Program-made: the position numbers and the translations under genes | NCBI GenBank assembly: GCA_036763105.1 | Contig: JBAIYS010000003.1 | Span: 1-64,000, forward strand | Length of the DNA stretch: 64,000 nt | DNA from: Peptococcaceae bacterium 1198_IL3148 | Lineage (GTDB): Bacteria > Bacillota > Desulfotomaculia > Desulfotomaculales > Desulfohalotomaculaceae | Direction of reading: 5' to 3' | The notes under the pieces: generated by a model | Databases searched by the model: none | The model's input: the letters and a program-made list of their open reading frames with translations, nothing else | Told to the model about the DNA's origin: nothing | Shown: one piece after another, positions 8,824-17,919 of the stretch | How positions within the stretch are numbered: the stretch's first letter is position 1 | How the letters are laid out: every line of letters begins with the position of its first letter

Positions 8824-9747
8824 ATGATAAATAAGGATTTGGTAATCATTGGTGGTGGTCCCGCGGGTTTAACTGCTGGTTTGTATGCAGCCCGGGCAGC
8901 CTTGGACACAGTGTTGATAGAAAGGGGGATGCCCGGTGGTCAGGCGGCTCAAACCGAACGAATTGAAAATTATTCAGGTTTTCCAGCAGGGATAGATGGT
9001 CCTGAGTTAGCAATGAAAATGGCTGAACAAGCACAACATTTTGGTTGTGAAATTGTTTACTCTGATGTTGAAAAGTTAGAACCACTGCAAGGGGGTTTTA
9101 AAATTACATATGGCGGCAATGAGATTTTAGCCAAAGCAGTGATTGTGGCCAGTGGAGCTAAACCAAAGTTTTTAGGCGTCAAAGGCGAAAGTGAATTTCA
9201 TGGTCGAGGGGTATCCTATTGTGCCACCTGCGACGGAGCTTTTTTCCGTGATCGGGTGTTGGCAGTTGTTGGCGGCGGAGATGCTGCTGTGGAAGAGGCG
9301 ATGTTTTTAACTAAATTTGCAGCTAAAGTTTATATAATACACCGACGTGGAGAATTGAGGGCCACTAAAATACTGCAGCAACGCGCCCTTAACAATCCCA
9401 AAATTGAGTTTGTTTGGCATTCGGTGGTGGAATCAGTATTGGGCGAACAAACGGTGAAGGGAGTGTTGATTAAAGATGTCCGCACCGATGAAAAGAAGGA
9501 ACTGCCGGTGGATGGAGTGTTCGTGTATGTGGGTACCCAAGCTAATTCCGACTTGGTAAAGGATTTGGTGGAAACAGATAACAACGGTTACGTTATTGCT
9601 GGAGAAGATACCAGCACTGCTATACCAGGGCTTTATGTGGCTGGAGATTTGCGCAAAAAACAATTGCGCCAAGTTATTACCGCTGCCGCCGATGGCGCAG
9701 TGGCAGCTACCCAAGTTGAAAAGTATCTCGCATCCATGGAAGAGTAG
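8824..9747 (+). CDS. trxB: Thioredoxin-disulfide reductase
   Basis: An FAD- and NAD(P)H-dependent flavoprotein of 307 residues that reduces thioredoxin. It carries the N-terminal FAD motif GGGPAGLTAG, the redox-active CATC (C133 and C136), the pyridine-nucleotide motif VVGGGDAAVEEA and the C-terminal FAD segment PGLYVAGDLR. ATG 8824 follows AGGTGG; the GTG at 8809 sits inside that ribosome site. Length and all motifs match a classical TrxB. A shorter paralogue lies at 16938-17825 on the other strand. Confidence 0.95.
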   Translation: MINKDLVIIGGGPAGLTAGLYAARAALDTVLIERGMPGGQAAQTERIENYSGFPAGIDGPELAMKMAEQAQHFGCEIVYSDVEKLEPLQGGFKITYGGNEILAKAVIVASGAKPKFLGVKGESEFHGRGVSYCATCDGAFFRDRVLAVVGGGDAAVEEAMFLTKFAAKVYIIHRRGELRATKILQQRALNNPKIEFVWHSVVESVLGEQTVKGVLIKDVRTDEKKELPVDGVFVYVGTQANSDLVKDLVETDNNGYVIAGEDTSTAIPGLYVAGDLRKKQLRQVITAAADGAVAATQVEKYLASMEE

Positions 9748-9887
9748 TACAAAAAAATCGTGCTGTGTCTATTGATACAGCACGATAAGGGAGAGGAGAT
9801 TGAGATTGTTATAAAACATTAGTACTATTATAACCATTGGCGCTAAAACTTACACTAAAATATTAAGAGAATATCAGATAGGCACTC

Positions 9888-9926
9888 AGCAGAAGTAACC
9901 ATGTATGGTAACTTCTGCTTTAATTT
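9888..9926 (+). terminator. Terminator between trxB and sucC
   Basis: AGCAGAAGTAACC (9888-9900) pairs with GGTAACTTCTGCT (9907-9919) with one A/A mismatch and is followed by TTAATTTT. Confidence 0.7.
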
Positions 9927-9996
9927 TGCTCAGAAAAGAGGGATTAGTTCAAAAATATAGAATAATGAGAAAAATACAATAAGAAGGGGCGTATTT

Positions 9997-11142
9997 ATGA
10001 AACTATTTGAGCACATGGGCAAAGAATTATTTCGTAAATATAACATCCCGGTACCGGAAGGAAAGGTCTTTGATAACCTCGATCATTTAGAAGAATATGT
10101 TGCCAACCTCGGTGCAGTAATAATAAAATCTCAGGTGCTTTCTGGGGGACGGGGTAAAGCCGGTGGCATTAGATTTGCAAAAAACCCATTAGATGCTAAA
10201 TCAGCCGCTGAAGAGTTATTGCAAACAATTGTTAAAGGCTATCCAGTAAAAGCAGTTCTGGTGGAAAAAAGGTTGGATATTGATCAAGAAATATATTTGG
10301 CAATCACAGTGGACGGATCAGCAAAAAAACCTGTAATTATTGCCTCGGCCAGCGGTGGTATGGACATAGAAGAGGTGGCAGAAGATCAAATTATAAAAAA
10401 ATATGTGGATGTTCACATTGGCATCCAACCCTATGTTGGCAGAGAAATAGCCCGCAGACTGGGTCTGCAGGGCAATTATCTTAAACAGTTTGCCAGCTTG
10501 TTAGTTAACATGTATCAACTGTTTAGAAGTTATGATTGTGAACTGGTGGAAATTAATCCCTTGGTAATTTGCCATGATCAATTGATTGCTGCTGACGCCA
10601 AAGTGACAGTGGATGATGAAGCGGTGTTTCGTTATCAACCTGGTATGCCCATGGTGGATGAGCGCAGTGAACGGGAGAAAAAAGCACACCAACTGGGCAT
10701 TTCCTATGTTGAATTGGATGGGGATATTGCTGTAATGGCCAATGGTGCTGGTATTACCATGGCGACACTGGATATTTTACACCATTATGGTGGTAAACCA
10801 CGGAACTTCATGGATGCTGGCGGTGGCGCCAGTACTGAGACCACCGCTAAGGCATTGGAGATTTTACTATCAACCAAGCCAAAAGCGATATTAGCCAATA
10901 TTTTTGGTGGCATTACCCGCTGCAATGATGTGGCCAATGCCTTTAAACAAGTAAGCGAACAACTGGGAATTCCAGTTCCGCTGGTAATACGATTGGTGGG
11001 TACCAATGAACAGGCCGGCCTAGATATTCTTAAGCAACAGGGAATAGCCAGTTTCCGCACGGTACATGAAGCAGTTGCTAAAGTGGTGGAATTGGCTGCT
11101 GCCGGTGAGGAGGAACTAACAAATGGCAATAATAATCAATAA
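9997..11142 (+). CDS. sucC: Succinate--CoA ligase (ADP-forming), beta subunit
   Basis: The 381-residue ATP-grasp subunit of succinyl-CoA synthetase, which interconverts succinyl-CoA and succinate with ADP/ATP. It begins with the family signature MKLFEHMGKELF, has the nucleotide-binding KSQVLSGGRGKAGG (about residues 44-57) and the C-terminal FMDAGGGAS and ANIFGGITRCNDVA segments. Its end overlaps sucD by 20 bp, and the sucD ribosome site lies inside the gene. With the kor genes it links 2-oxoglutarate, succinyl-CoA and succinate. Confidence 0.95.
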   Translation: MKLFEHMGKELFRKYNIPVPEGKVFDNLDHLEEYVANLGAVIIKSQVLSGGRGKAGGIRFAKNPLDAKSAAEELLQTIVKGYPVKAVLVEKRLDIDQEIYLAITVDGSAKKPVIIASASGGMDIEEVAEDQIIKKYVDVHIGIQPYVGREIARRLGLQGNYLKQFASLLVNMYQLFRSYDCELVEINPLVICHDQLIAADAKVTVDDEAVFRYQPGMPMVDERSEREKKAHQLGISYVELDGDIAVMANGAGITMATLDILHHYGGKPRNFMDAGGGASTETTAKALEILLSTKPKAILANIFGGITRCNDVANAFKQVSEQLGIPVPLVIRLVGTNEQAGLDILKQQGIASFRTVHEAVAKVVELAAAGEEELTNGNNNQ

Positions 11143-11986
11143 AGATACTAAAGTTTTGGTGCAAGGAATAACTGGACGCCAAGGCAGTTTTCATACCGAG
11201 CAAATGATTCACTATGGTACCCAAATAGTGGCCGGGGTGACGCCGGGAAAATATGGACAGAGTGTTAATGGTGTTCCGGTTTACGACACAGTGACGGCGG
11301 CCGTGGAACGTCATGATGTAGATGCTACAATAATTTTCATTCCCGCACCGGGAGTTAAAGATGCTGCTTTAGAGGCAATGGATGTCGGGCTTAAAACCAT
11401 GGTGATTATTACAGAGCATGTGCCGTTGCACGATGAGTTGGACATAATGGCCCAGGCTGAAAAAAAACAGGTAACCATTATTGGCCCTAATACCTTCGGC
11501 ATTATTTCCCCTGGGCAATCTAAAATGGGAATTATGCCCAACAGTATTTACCAACCGGGGCCGGTGGGAGTCGTTGCCCGCAGTGGTACATTAAGTTATG
11601 AGATTGCGTTCGGCTTGACCAATGCTGGTTTGGGACAATCAACGGTAATCGGACTAGGTGGAGATCGGGTAGTTGGATTATCCTTTACTGATGTTTTAAA
11701 GATGATGGAGCAGGACCGAGGGACTAAAGCAGTGGTTCTAGTGGGGGAAATTGGCGGTAATGCAGAGGAGGAAGCGGCAAAGTATATTGCCACTATGACA
11801 AAGCCAGTGGTGGCCTTCATTGCCGGCCACAGTGCACCGCCAGGAAAGCGCATGGGGCACGCCGGAGCAATCATTGAACGGGGGCATGGCACCTTTGAAA
11901 ACAAAGTGCAAGCATTGACCGCTGCTGGCGCCAAAGTAGCTAATCTTCCTTGGGAAGTACCTGAGTTGCTGCAAAAGATGTTATAA
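11123..11986 (+). CDS. sucD: Succinate--CoA ligase, alpha subunit
   Basis: The 287-residue CoA-binding and phospho-histidine subunit. Visible are the Rossmann CoA motif VQGITGRQGSFH near the N-terminus, VARSGTLSYE in the middle, and MGHAGAII, which carries the phosphorylated histidine. It overlaps sucC by 20 bp and follows GAGGAGG. Length is normal for the family. Confidence 0.95.
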   Translation: MAIIINKDTKVLVQGITGRQGSFHTEQMIHYGTQIVAGVTPGKYGQSVNGVPVYDTVTAAVERHDVDATIIFIPAPGVKDAALEAMDVGLKTMVIITEHVPLHDELDIMAQAEKKQVTIIGPNTFGIISPGQSKMGIMPNSIYQPGPVGVVARSGTLSYEIAFGLTNAGLGQSTVIGLGGDRVVGLSFTDVLKMMEQDRGTKAVVLVGEIGGNAEEEAAKYIATMTKPVVAFIAGHSAPPGKRMGHAGAIIERGHGTFENKVQALTAAGAKVANLPWEVPELLQKML

Positions 11987-12029
11987 TAACAACTGTCAGT
12001 GAATAGAACAGGTAATAAGGAGGAGTATG

Positions 12030-12182
12030 ATGGAATTAGTATTTATAATAGTGGGGTTACTGTTTGCTTTAACTTTGGCTTATAAATTAATTAAGGGTGC
12101 CGTTGGTTTAGTTATCAGATTAGCCATTATTGGCACGGGGCTGTGGGCCTTGTATCACTTTAAACCTGACATATTTGGTTAA
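12030..12182 (+). CDS. Small hydrophobic membrane protein (50 aa)
   Basis: An unrecognised 50-residue protein after sucD. Most of it is two hydrophobic stretches (ELVFIIVGLLFALTLAYKL, then GLVIRLAIIGTGLWALYHF) joined by a short positively charged piece, suggesting a two-helix membrane peptide. AAGGAGG at 12017-12023 supports it; of two adjacent ATGs the second (12030) has the better spacing. It ends just before a terminator and probably shares the sucCD transcript. No function is proposed. Confidence 0.7.
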   Translation: MELVFIIVGLLFALTLAYKLIKGAVGLVIRLAIIGTGLWALYHFKPDIFG

Positions 12183-12189
12183 TTAGAAG

Positions 12190-12240
12190 AGAGTTTCAGA
12201 ATGCCATTTTTGGGCTTTCGGAAACTCTTGTTACTTTGTT
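12190..12240 (+). terminator. Terminator after the sucCD/small membrane protein unit
   Basis: Stem AGAGTTTC (12190-12197) with GAAACTCT (12221-12228), followed by TTGTTACTTTGTT. The loop is long and the T tract imperfect. Confidence 0.6.
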
Positions 12241-12283
12241 CTTTAAACTGGACTAATAAATAAATGATAGGTTGGGGTATGTG

Positions 12284-13678
12284 ATGAAAGAAAACAAAGA
12301 ACTGCAAAAATATGCACTACTAGCTGCTATGATGGCATCATTTTTAACGCCTTTCATGGGTAGCGCAGTTAACTTGGCTATTCCGGCCATTGGAGAAGAA
12401 TTTGGCAGTGGCACCATGATGTTAAGCTGGGTAGTAACCAGCTATATTTTATTATCAGCGGCTTTTTTAGTGCCCTTTGGTAGACTAGCCGATATTGTTG
12501 GTCGCAAAAAGATATTTATGTTAGGCATTGCTTTATTCAGCCTATCAGCAATATTGTGTGGACTGGCTTGGTCAGTTAACATATTGATTTTATTTCGAGT
12601 AATGCAAGGTGTTGGCAGTTCAATGATCTTTGGTACCGGCATGGCAATTCTCACGTCTGTGTATCCACCCCAAGAGCGCGGGAAAATATTGGGTATGAAC
12701 GTCGCAATTGTTTATGTTGGCCTGTCATTAGGTCCGGTACTTGGCGGAGCTTTGGTTCACAATCTTGGTTGGCACTCAATTTTTTATTTTAGTGCTGCCG
12801 TCAGCCTTGTGGCCTTAATAATTACAGTGGCTAAACTAAAGGGCGAATGGGCTGGCGCCAAGGGAGAAAACTATGATCTAATGGGGGCAGTGTTATATTC
12901 ACTGGGGTTAGTGGTTTTCATGTACGGAATATCAACCTTTAACACAGTATACTGGGCTAAATACGCCACTGTTTTCGGGTTGGTTATACTGGTGATCTTT
13001 GTTAAATACGAAATGTATGTGCAACACCCAGTTTTAAAATTGAGTTTGTTTAGCAAAAATATTGCCTTTGCCTTTTCTAATTTAGCAGCACTAATTAATT
13101 ACAGTGCCACCTTTGCAGTGGGTTTCTTACTGTCACTTTATTTACAGTTGGTGGTGGGCTATAACTCGCAAATATCAGGTTTTATTTTGCTTTCACAACC
13201 AATTATTATGGCGGTTTTATCACCCTTTGCCGGCAAATTATCTGACCGCATTGAACCGAGAATTGTGGCCTCCTGGGGCATGGCTTTATCAACGTTGGGC
13301 TTATTTGTGCTTTGCTTTATCAATGTGAATATGCCATTATGGTTGTTGGTTTTAAACCTAATGCTTTTAGGCACTGGGTTTGCACTATTTTCTTCACCGA
13401 ACAACAACGCCGTTATGGGTTCAGTGGAAAAGAAATTTTATGGTGTAGCTTCGTCGACTTTGGGTACCATGAGGTTAGTGGGTCAAGCTGTCAGTATGGC
13501 CATAGTGACCATGATACTATCATTTATTGTGGGTAATGTAGAGGTAAGTGCTGCTAATCCGGAGTTGTTGGTTAAAGCCACAAGACTATCCTTCGTTATC
13601 TTCACTGTGATTTGCTTTGCCGGTATATTTGCCTCTCTGGCCAGGGGCAATGTCAATAATTTGGCTAAACCGCACTAG
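12284..13678 (+). CDS. MFS transporter, DHA2-like
   Basis: A 464-residue major facilitator protein with about 14 hydrophobic helices, as in drug:H+ antiporters of the EmrB/QacA group. Motif A is seen as GRLADIVGRKK (about residues 67-77) and the motif C region around GPVLGGALVHN. ATG 12284 follows GGTTGGGG; the TTG at 12272 has none. Substrate is unknown. It stands alone between two terminators, without a neighbouring regulator. Confidence 0.85.
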   Translation: MKENKELQKYALLAAMMASFLTPFMGSAVNLAIPAIGEEFGSGTMMLSWVVTSYILLSAAFLVPFGRLADIVGRKKIFMLGIALFSLSAILCGLAWSVNILILFRVMQGVGSSMIFGTGMAILTSVYPPQERGKILGMNVAIVYVGLSLGPVLGGALVHNLGWHSIFYFSAAVSLVALIITVAKLKGEWAGAKGENYDLMGAVLYSLGLVVFMYGISTFNTVYWAKYATVFGLVILVIFVKYEMYVQHPVLKLSLFSKNIAFAFSNLAALINYSATFAVGFLLSLYLQLVVGYNSQISGFILLSQPIIMAVLSPFAGKLSDRIEPRIVASWGMALSTLGLFVLCFINVNMPLWLLVLNLMLLGTGFALFSSPNNNAVMGSVEKKFYGVASSTLGTMRLVGQAVSMAIVTMILSFIVGNVEVSAANPELLVKATRLSFVIFTVICFAGIFASLARGNVNNLAKPH

Positions 13679-13754
13679 CTTGTTAACCACTGGACCGCCA
13701 TGGCGAATTAGATATGCTCCCTGTCAAGTGGGCAATGGAATAGTAAAAACCTTT

Positions 13755-13790
13755 GACACCAACTAACTACTATGGTTGGTGTCATTTTTA
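13755..13790 (+). terminator. Terminator after the MFS gene
   Basis: Perfect 9-bp stem GACACCAAC (13755-13763) with GTTGGTGTC (13775-13783), followed by ATTTTTA. Confidence 0.85.
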
Positions 13791-13883
13791 TATACTGAAT
13801 TGTAAAATTATCGCTGCAAAATTGCTAAGTTGATAAAAATTTAATAATATATAGAAGTATGTTAATTTTAGGAGGTCTTATGT

Positions 13884-14813
13884 GTGATCAACAGGTTTAC
13901 CGAGCTGTTTCCCCTTTGGGCAATTTTGCTCTCCATTTTTGCTTACTTATTTCCACAAGTGTTTTTGCCCTTTGATAATACCATCACGCCACTACTGGGC
14001 TTAGTGATGTTTGGCATGGGCATAACTTTAACCATAGAAAATTTTCAATATGTGATTAAGAAACCAAAGGCCATTATAATTGGCACTATCTTGCAGTTTT
14101 TGTTGATGCCACTTTTGGCTTGGTTAATAGCGGGTTTTATGCATTTGCCTACCGAAATTGCCATTGGTTTAATACTGGTGGGGTGCTGTCCAGGCGGTAC
14201 TGCTTCCAATGTTATTTGTTATTTGGCCCGCGGTGATTTAGCTTTGTCAATCACTTTGACATCAATTAGTACTTTACTGGCCACAATTATGACCCCGTTT
14301 TTGGCATGGCTTTACATTGGACAAACAATATCGGTACCGGTGGGGGCGATGTTGCTTGATATTGTAAAAATAGTAATCGTTCCAGTAATCATCGGTTTAA
14401 CAATCAATAGTTTGGTGGGACAGTCTTTGGACAAGGTTAAAAAATTTTTCCCACTGCTTTCAATGATGGCTATTATTGTGATCATAGCCATTATTGTGGC
14501 TGTCAATAAAGATAATATCACCAACACTGGCGTGTTGGTGATGGTGGCGGTGATTATTCATAACCTTTTGGGATTAACAGCAGGCTACGGGCTTGCTAAA
14601 TTATTGGCGTTGCGTGAACAGGATGCCCGGACAATTGCCATTGAAGTGGGGATGCAAAATTCCGGTTTGGGGGTGGCTCTGGCCATTAAATATTTTTATA
14701 GCGCTGCTGCGTTGCCGGGGGCGATATTTAGTATCTGGCATAATATTTCCGGATCCTTATTGGCAGCATATTTTTCAAAAAATAATAAAGAGGCTGTTGC
14801 AAAAAGCAAATAA
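13884..14813 (+). CDS. Bile acid:sodium symporter family (BASS) transporter
   Basis: A 309-residue membrane protein with about nine to ten helices of the BASS family (sodium-coupled carriers of organic anions, including PanS-type pantoate/ketopantoate carriers). The family's GCCPGGTASNVICYLARGD is visible at about residues 94-112 and GMQNSGLGVALA near the C-terminus. Start GTG 13884 is 8 bases after GGAGG; an ATG at 13880 is in another frame. The substrate cannot be deduced. Confidence 0.88.
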   Translation: MINRFTELFPLWAILLSIFAYLFPQVFLPFDNTITPLLGLVMFGMGITLTIENFQYVIKKPKAIIIGTILQFLLMPLLAWLIAGFMHLPTEIAIGLILVGCCPGGTASNVICYLARGDLALSITLTSISTLLATIMTPFLAWLYIGQTISVPVGAMLLDIVKIVIVPVIIGLTINSLVGQSLDKVKKFFPLLSMMAIIVIIAIIVAVNKDNITNTGVLVMVAVIIHNLLGLTAGYGLAKLLALREQDARTIAIEVGMQNSGLGVALAIKYFYSAAALPGAIFSIWHNISGSLLAAYFSKNNKEAVAKSK

Positions 14814-14922
14814 GAGGCAACCTTTGTTCGTTCTCAGCCGGTGCCGGGTTTTTCAATTAACCTTTTATCTAACAAGCAAAGCAAAAGACACCTGGGTTTC
14901 GTTTTGTTTAATATTCAATAAA

Positions 14923-14957
14923 AAAGGGCTGTTGCAATGTTTTGCAACAGCCCTTTA
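14923..14957. terminator. Bidirectional terminator between BASS gene and ychF
   Basis: Perfect 12-bp stem GGGCTGTTGCAA (14926-14937) with TTGCAACAGCCC (14942-14953), flanked by A and T runs on both sides, so it can serve both convergent genes. A near copy lies at 50217-50244. Confidence 0.9.
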
Positions 14958-14975
14958 TAAATATAACTGATGTGG

Positions 14976-16079
14976 TTAGACATTGAATCTGAAGTGCATG
15001 ATGTCGCCATCTTTGACCACATACTCTTTTCCTTCCAGGCGCAGCTTGCCGTTCTCTCTCACTTGGGCCATCGAGCCAGCGGCCATTAAATCCTCGTAGG
15101 CAACAACTTCTGCTCTAATAAAACCCCGTTCAAAGTCAGTGTGAATTACACCGGCTGCTTGGGGAGCTTTGGTACCCTTAGTAATGGTCCACGCCCTAAC
15201 CTCCTGTACTCCCGCTGTAAAATAAGTAATTAGACCCAGCAGGCTGTAAGAGGCTTTGATTAACTTATCTAGACCGGATTCTTTTAAACCCAGTTCCTCC
15301 AAGAATAGCAGCTTTTCTTCCCCCTCTAACTCTACGATTTCTGATTCTAGTTTTGCTGAAACAGGAACCACAGTGGCACCCTCTTGGGAGGCATATTCTT
15401 TAACCCTTTGGACGTAGATATTATCATCAATGCCAGCAATATCATCTTCGCCAACATTAGTAACATAAATGACTGGCTTAATAGTTAACAGATGGAAATG
15501 TTTTAGCACTTGCCATTCTTCATCGCTATATTCAAGACTTCTGGCAGCTTTGCCATGGTTAAAGGCTTCGTCCTTTAACCTTTGAATTAAATCGTATTCA
15601 AACTTAGCATCCTTATCCCGGGATTTCAGCTTATTGGCTAAACGTTCTTGGCGGCGTTCCATGCTTTCCATGTCAGCCAACACCAGTTCCAAGTTGATTA
15701 CTTCAATATCCCTGATTGGGTCAACGCCACCGGAAACGTGGGTGATATTATCATCGTCAAAGCAGCGCACAACATGGGCGATGGCATCCACCTCTCTAAT
15801 ATGGGATAAAAACTTATTGCCTAGGCCTTCGCCGCGACTGGCTCCTTCCACTAAGCCGGCGATGTCTACAAATTCAAAGGTGGTGGGTATAGTCTTTTTG
15901 GGTACAACCAATTCTGTGAGCTTGTCCAGTCGTTCGTCTGGCACCGTTACCACACCAACATTAGGGTCGATGGTGCAAAAGGGATAGTTGGCGGATTCCG
16001 CGCCAGCTTGGGTGATGGCATTAAAAAGAGTTGATTTACCAACATTAGGCAAACCAACAATGCCGCATTTTAAAGGCAT
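14976..16079 (-). CDS. ychF: Redox-regulated ATPase YchF
   Basis: A 367-residue Obg-family P-loop ATPase associated with ribosomes. G1 is GLPNVGKST (about residues 8-16), G3 is DIAGL, and the nucleotide-specificity motif is NVGE in place of NKxD, which in YchF gives preference for ATP. A C-terminal TGS-like domain ends in MHFRFNV, the usual ending. Length matches the family. It is transcribed alone and convergent with the BASS gene. Confidence 0.95.
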   Translation of the reverse strand: MPLKCGIVGLPNVGKSTLFNAITQAGAESANYPFCTIDPNVGVVTVPDERLDKLTELVVPKKTIPTTFEFVDIAGLVEGASRGEGLGNKFLSHIREVDAIAHVVRCFDDDNITHVSGGVDPIRDIEVINLELVLADMESMERRQERLANKLKSRDKDAKFEYDLIQRLKDEAFNHGKAARSLEYSDEEWQVLKHFHLLTIKPVIYVTNVGEDDIAGIDDNIYVQRVKEYASQEGATVVPVSAKLESEIVELEGEEKLLFLEELGLKESGLDKLIKASYSLLGLITYFTAGVQEVRAWTITKGTKAPQAAGVIHTDFERGFIRAEVVAYEDLMAAGSMAQVRENGKLRLEGKEYVVKDGDIMHFRFNV

Positions 16080-16226
16080 CTATAGTCACTCCCTGTGTAA
16101 ATTAACATTGCATACGTATTAAAGTATAGTGTTTAAAATACTAATTTGCAAGTGTTAGCTGCAGGATTATGGGTAATAATGGCAAATAGATATAATTTAA
16201 CAAGAACATCAAAGGAGTGATTGTGG

Positions 16227-16916
16227 ATGCAAATAACCTTTTTAGGTCATGCAGGTTTTCTACTGGAAAATGCAGGGATTAAAGTGGTGGTTGATCCTTT
16301 TATCACAGGCAATCCTCGGGCTAAGGTTAACGTAGGGGATTTAAAGGTTGATTATGTATTGATAACCCATGGTCATAATGACCACTTAGGAGATGCCATT
16401 CAAATAGCCAAGCAGTCGGAGGCGGTGGTAATAAGCGTTTTTGAAATTGCCAACTACTGTGCCCGTAATGGTTGCTGCGCTCATCAAATGCACATTGGCG
16501 GTAGCCACGATTTTGGCAATCTAAGAGTAAAATTAACCCAGGCGCTACACGGCAGTTCGCTGGGGGGCAATGATGGTCCCGCAGAGTATTTGGGTAATCC
16601 TTGCGGGTTTATAATCTCGCTGGGTGGCAAGACCGTTTATCATGCTGGTGATACCGGTTTATTTGGCGACATGAATCTGATCGGCAGTTTACATAAAATT
16701 GATGTGGCCCTATTACCCATTGGCGATAACTTCACCATGGGTATCGAAGACGCAGTGGTGGCGGTGAAGATGTTGAAACCCCGTGTTGCCATACCAATGC
16801 ATTATAATACTTTTCCTTTAATTAACCAAAATCCAGAAACGTTTAAAAATCAAGTGGAGCAAAGTACCAGCACCAAAGTAACGCTATTGGAACCCAGTCA
16901 AACCTTAGATATCTAA
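16227..16916 (+). CDS. UPF0173 metal-dependent hydrolase
   Basis: A 229-residue metallo-beta-lactamase-fold protein of the UPF0173 (YtkL) family. The metal-binding THGHNDHLGD is at about residues 48-57, with further histidines in TQALHGSS, VYHAGDTGL and IPMHYNTFP, the order of metal ligands in this fold. ATG 16227 is 9 bases after GGAG of AAAGGAGTGA; the TTG at 16221 is too close. The substrate is unknown. Confidence 0.9.
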   Translation: MQITFLGHAGFLLENAGIKVVVDPFITGNPRAKVNVGDLKVDYVLITHGHNDHLGDAIQIAKQSEAVVISVFEIANYCARNGCCAHQMHIGGSHDFGNLRVKLTQALHGSSLGGNDGPAEYLGNPCGFIISLGGKTVYHAGDTGLFGDMNLIGSLHKIDVALLPIGDNFTMGIEDAVVAVKMLKPRVAIPMHYNTFPLINQNPETFKNQVEQSTSTKVTLLEPSQTLDI

Positions 16917-16917
16917 C

Positions 16918-16948
16918 AAAAAGAAATAGGGCCAACCCTATTTCTTTT
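16918..16948. terminator. Bidirectional terminator
   Basis: Perfect 13-bp stem AAAAGAAATAGGG (16919-16931) with CCCTATTTCTTTT (16936-16948), loop CCAA. It overlaps the last codons of the leftward TrxB-like gene and serves both convergent genes. Confidence 0.85.
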
Positions 16949-17825
16949 GACTGTCAATATACTTGACGGCATTTAAGGCAGCCACTTGACCTTCGCCAGC
17001 TGCTTTATTGATTTGATGGGGCAGTCCGGTGTTATCCCCAGCGGCATATATTCCTGGAATACTGGTGGTCAAGTCACGATTGACTTTGATGGCGCCGTTT
17101 TCAATTTCAATACCGGGGATTAACTGATCTGGAAGCACTGCATCTCGAATAACAAAAACGCCCGCCACCTCCAGTAAGCTGTTGTCATCCAGTTTGACCC
17201 CTGACACAAACATATCCCCTTCTATGGATAAGGGTTTGCTATCTTTAATAACTTCAATATTATCTTTTAGGTGATAGTTTTGTTCAAATTTATTTTTAAA
17301 TAGCGGGAAAAAGATTACCCTTTCACAAAGGGTGGACAAATAATTAGCTTCTTCAATTGCTTCTTCGCTGTACCCCAGTACCGCCACTATGCGGTTTTTA
17401 TATAGACCGCCATCGCAGGTGGCACAATAACTTACCCCGAGACCTAATTTTTCTTGTTCTCCGGGTAATAACCTAGCGACGCTTACCCCAGTGGCTAAAA
17501 TCACCGCTTTGGCGTTAAAAACTTTATCCTTAGCTTGTATGACAAATCCTTCATGTTGGGGGACAACCATTGTTACGCGATTGTTAAGAATCTCAATCCC
17601 CATGGCGGCCACATGTTCCATAAACCTTTGACGCAGTTCTTCGCCGCTGATGCTATGAAAGCCAAGATAATTATCGATGTGGGGGGCTTTATGTAGTTTA
17701 GGACTACAAAAGCCCGAACCTAATAGGGCTAATGATTTGCCACGGATTTTAGCATTGATTGCCGCCGCTAACCCTGCAGGGCCACAACCAATAATGGCAA
17801 TGTCTACGCTAATGGTTTCGCTCAC
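16938..17825 (-). CDS. Thioredoxin reductase-like FAD/NAD(P) oxidoreductase
   Basis: A 295-residue TrxB-family flavoprotein. The FAD motif IIGCGPAGLAAA, a CATC disulfide in YCATCDGGLYKNR and the C-terminal IPGIYAAGDNTGLP are present. The nucleotide-binding segment reads VLGYSEEAIEEA instead of the usual GGGDxAxEEA, so use of NADPH is uncertain; ferredoxin- or other donor-dependent relatives have altered motifs here. It is divergent in sequence from the trxB at 8824. It stands alone, upstream of a terminator shared with the UPF0173 gene. Confidence 0.88.
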   Translation of the reverse strand: MSETISVDIAIIGCGPAGLAAAINAKIRGKSLALLGSGFCSPKLHKAPHIDNYLGFHSISGEELRQRFMEHVAAMGIEILNNRVTMVVPQHEGFVIQAKDKVFNAKAVILATGVSVARLLPGEQEKLGLGVSYCATCDGGLYKNRIVAVLGYSEEAIEEANYLSTLCERVIFFPLFKNKFEQNYHLKDNIEVIKDSKPLSIEGDMFVSGVKLDDNSLLEVAGVFVIRDAVLPDQLIPGIEIENGAIKVNRDLTTSIPGIYAAGDNTGLPHQINKAAGEGQVAALNAVKYIDSQKK

Positions 17826-17919
17826 CGGTACACCTCCATATTAAGTGGCATGCATATAGTATGGAAGAATAGGTATCATTATATGACCATCAAGCAAAAA
17901 TTTTATAAAATCCTTAGGC

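Noticed and set aside
9758-9785. Hairpin TCGTGCTGT/ACAGCACGA after trxB as its terminator
   Set aside because: The A run lies before the stem and no T run follows, so on the trxB strand it is not a proper terminator; the structure at 9888-9926 fits better.
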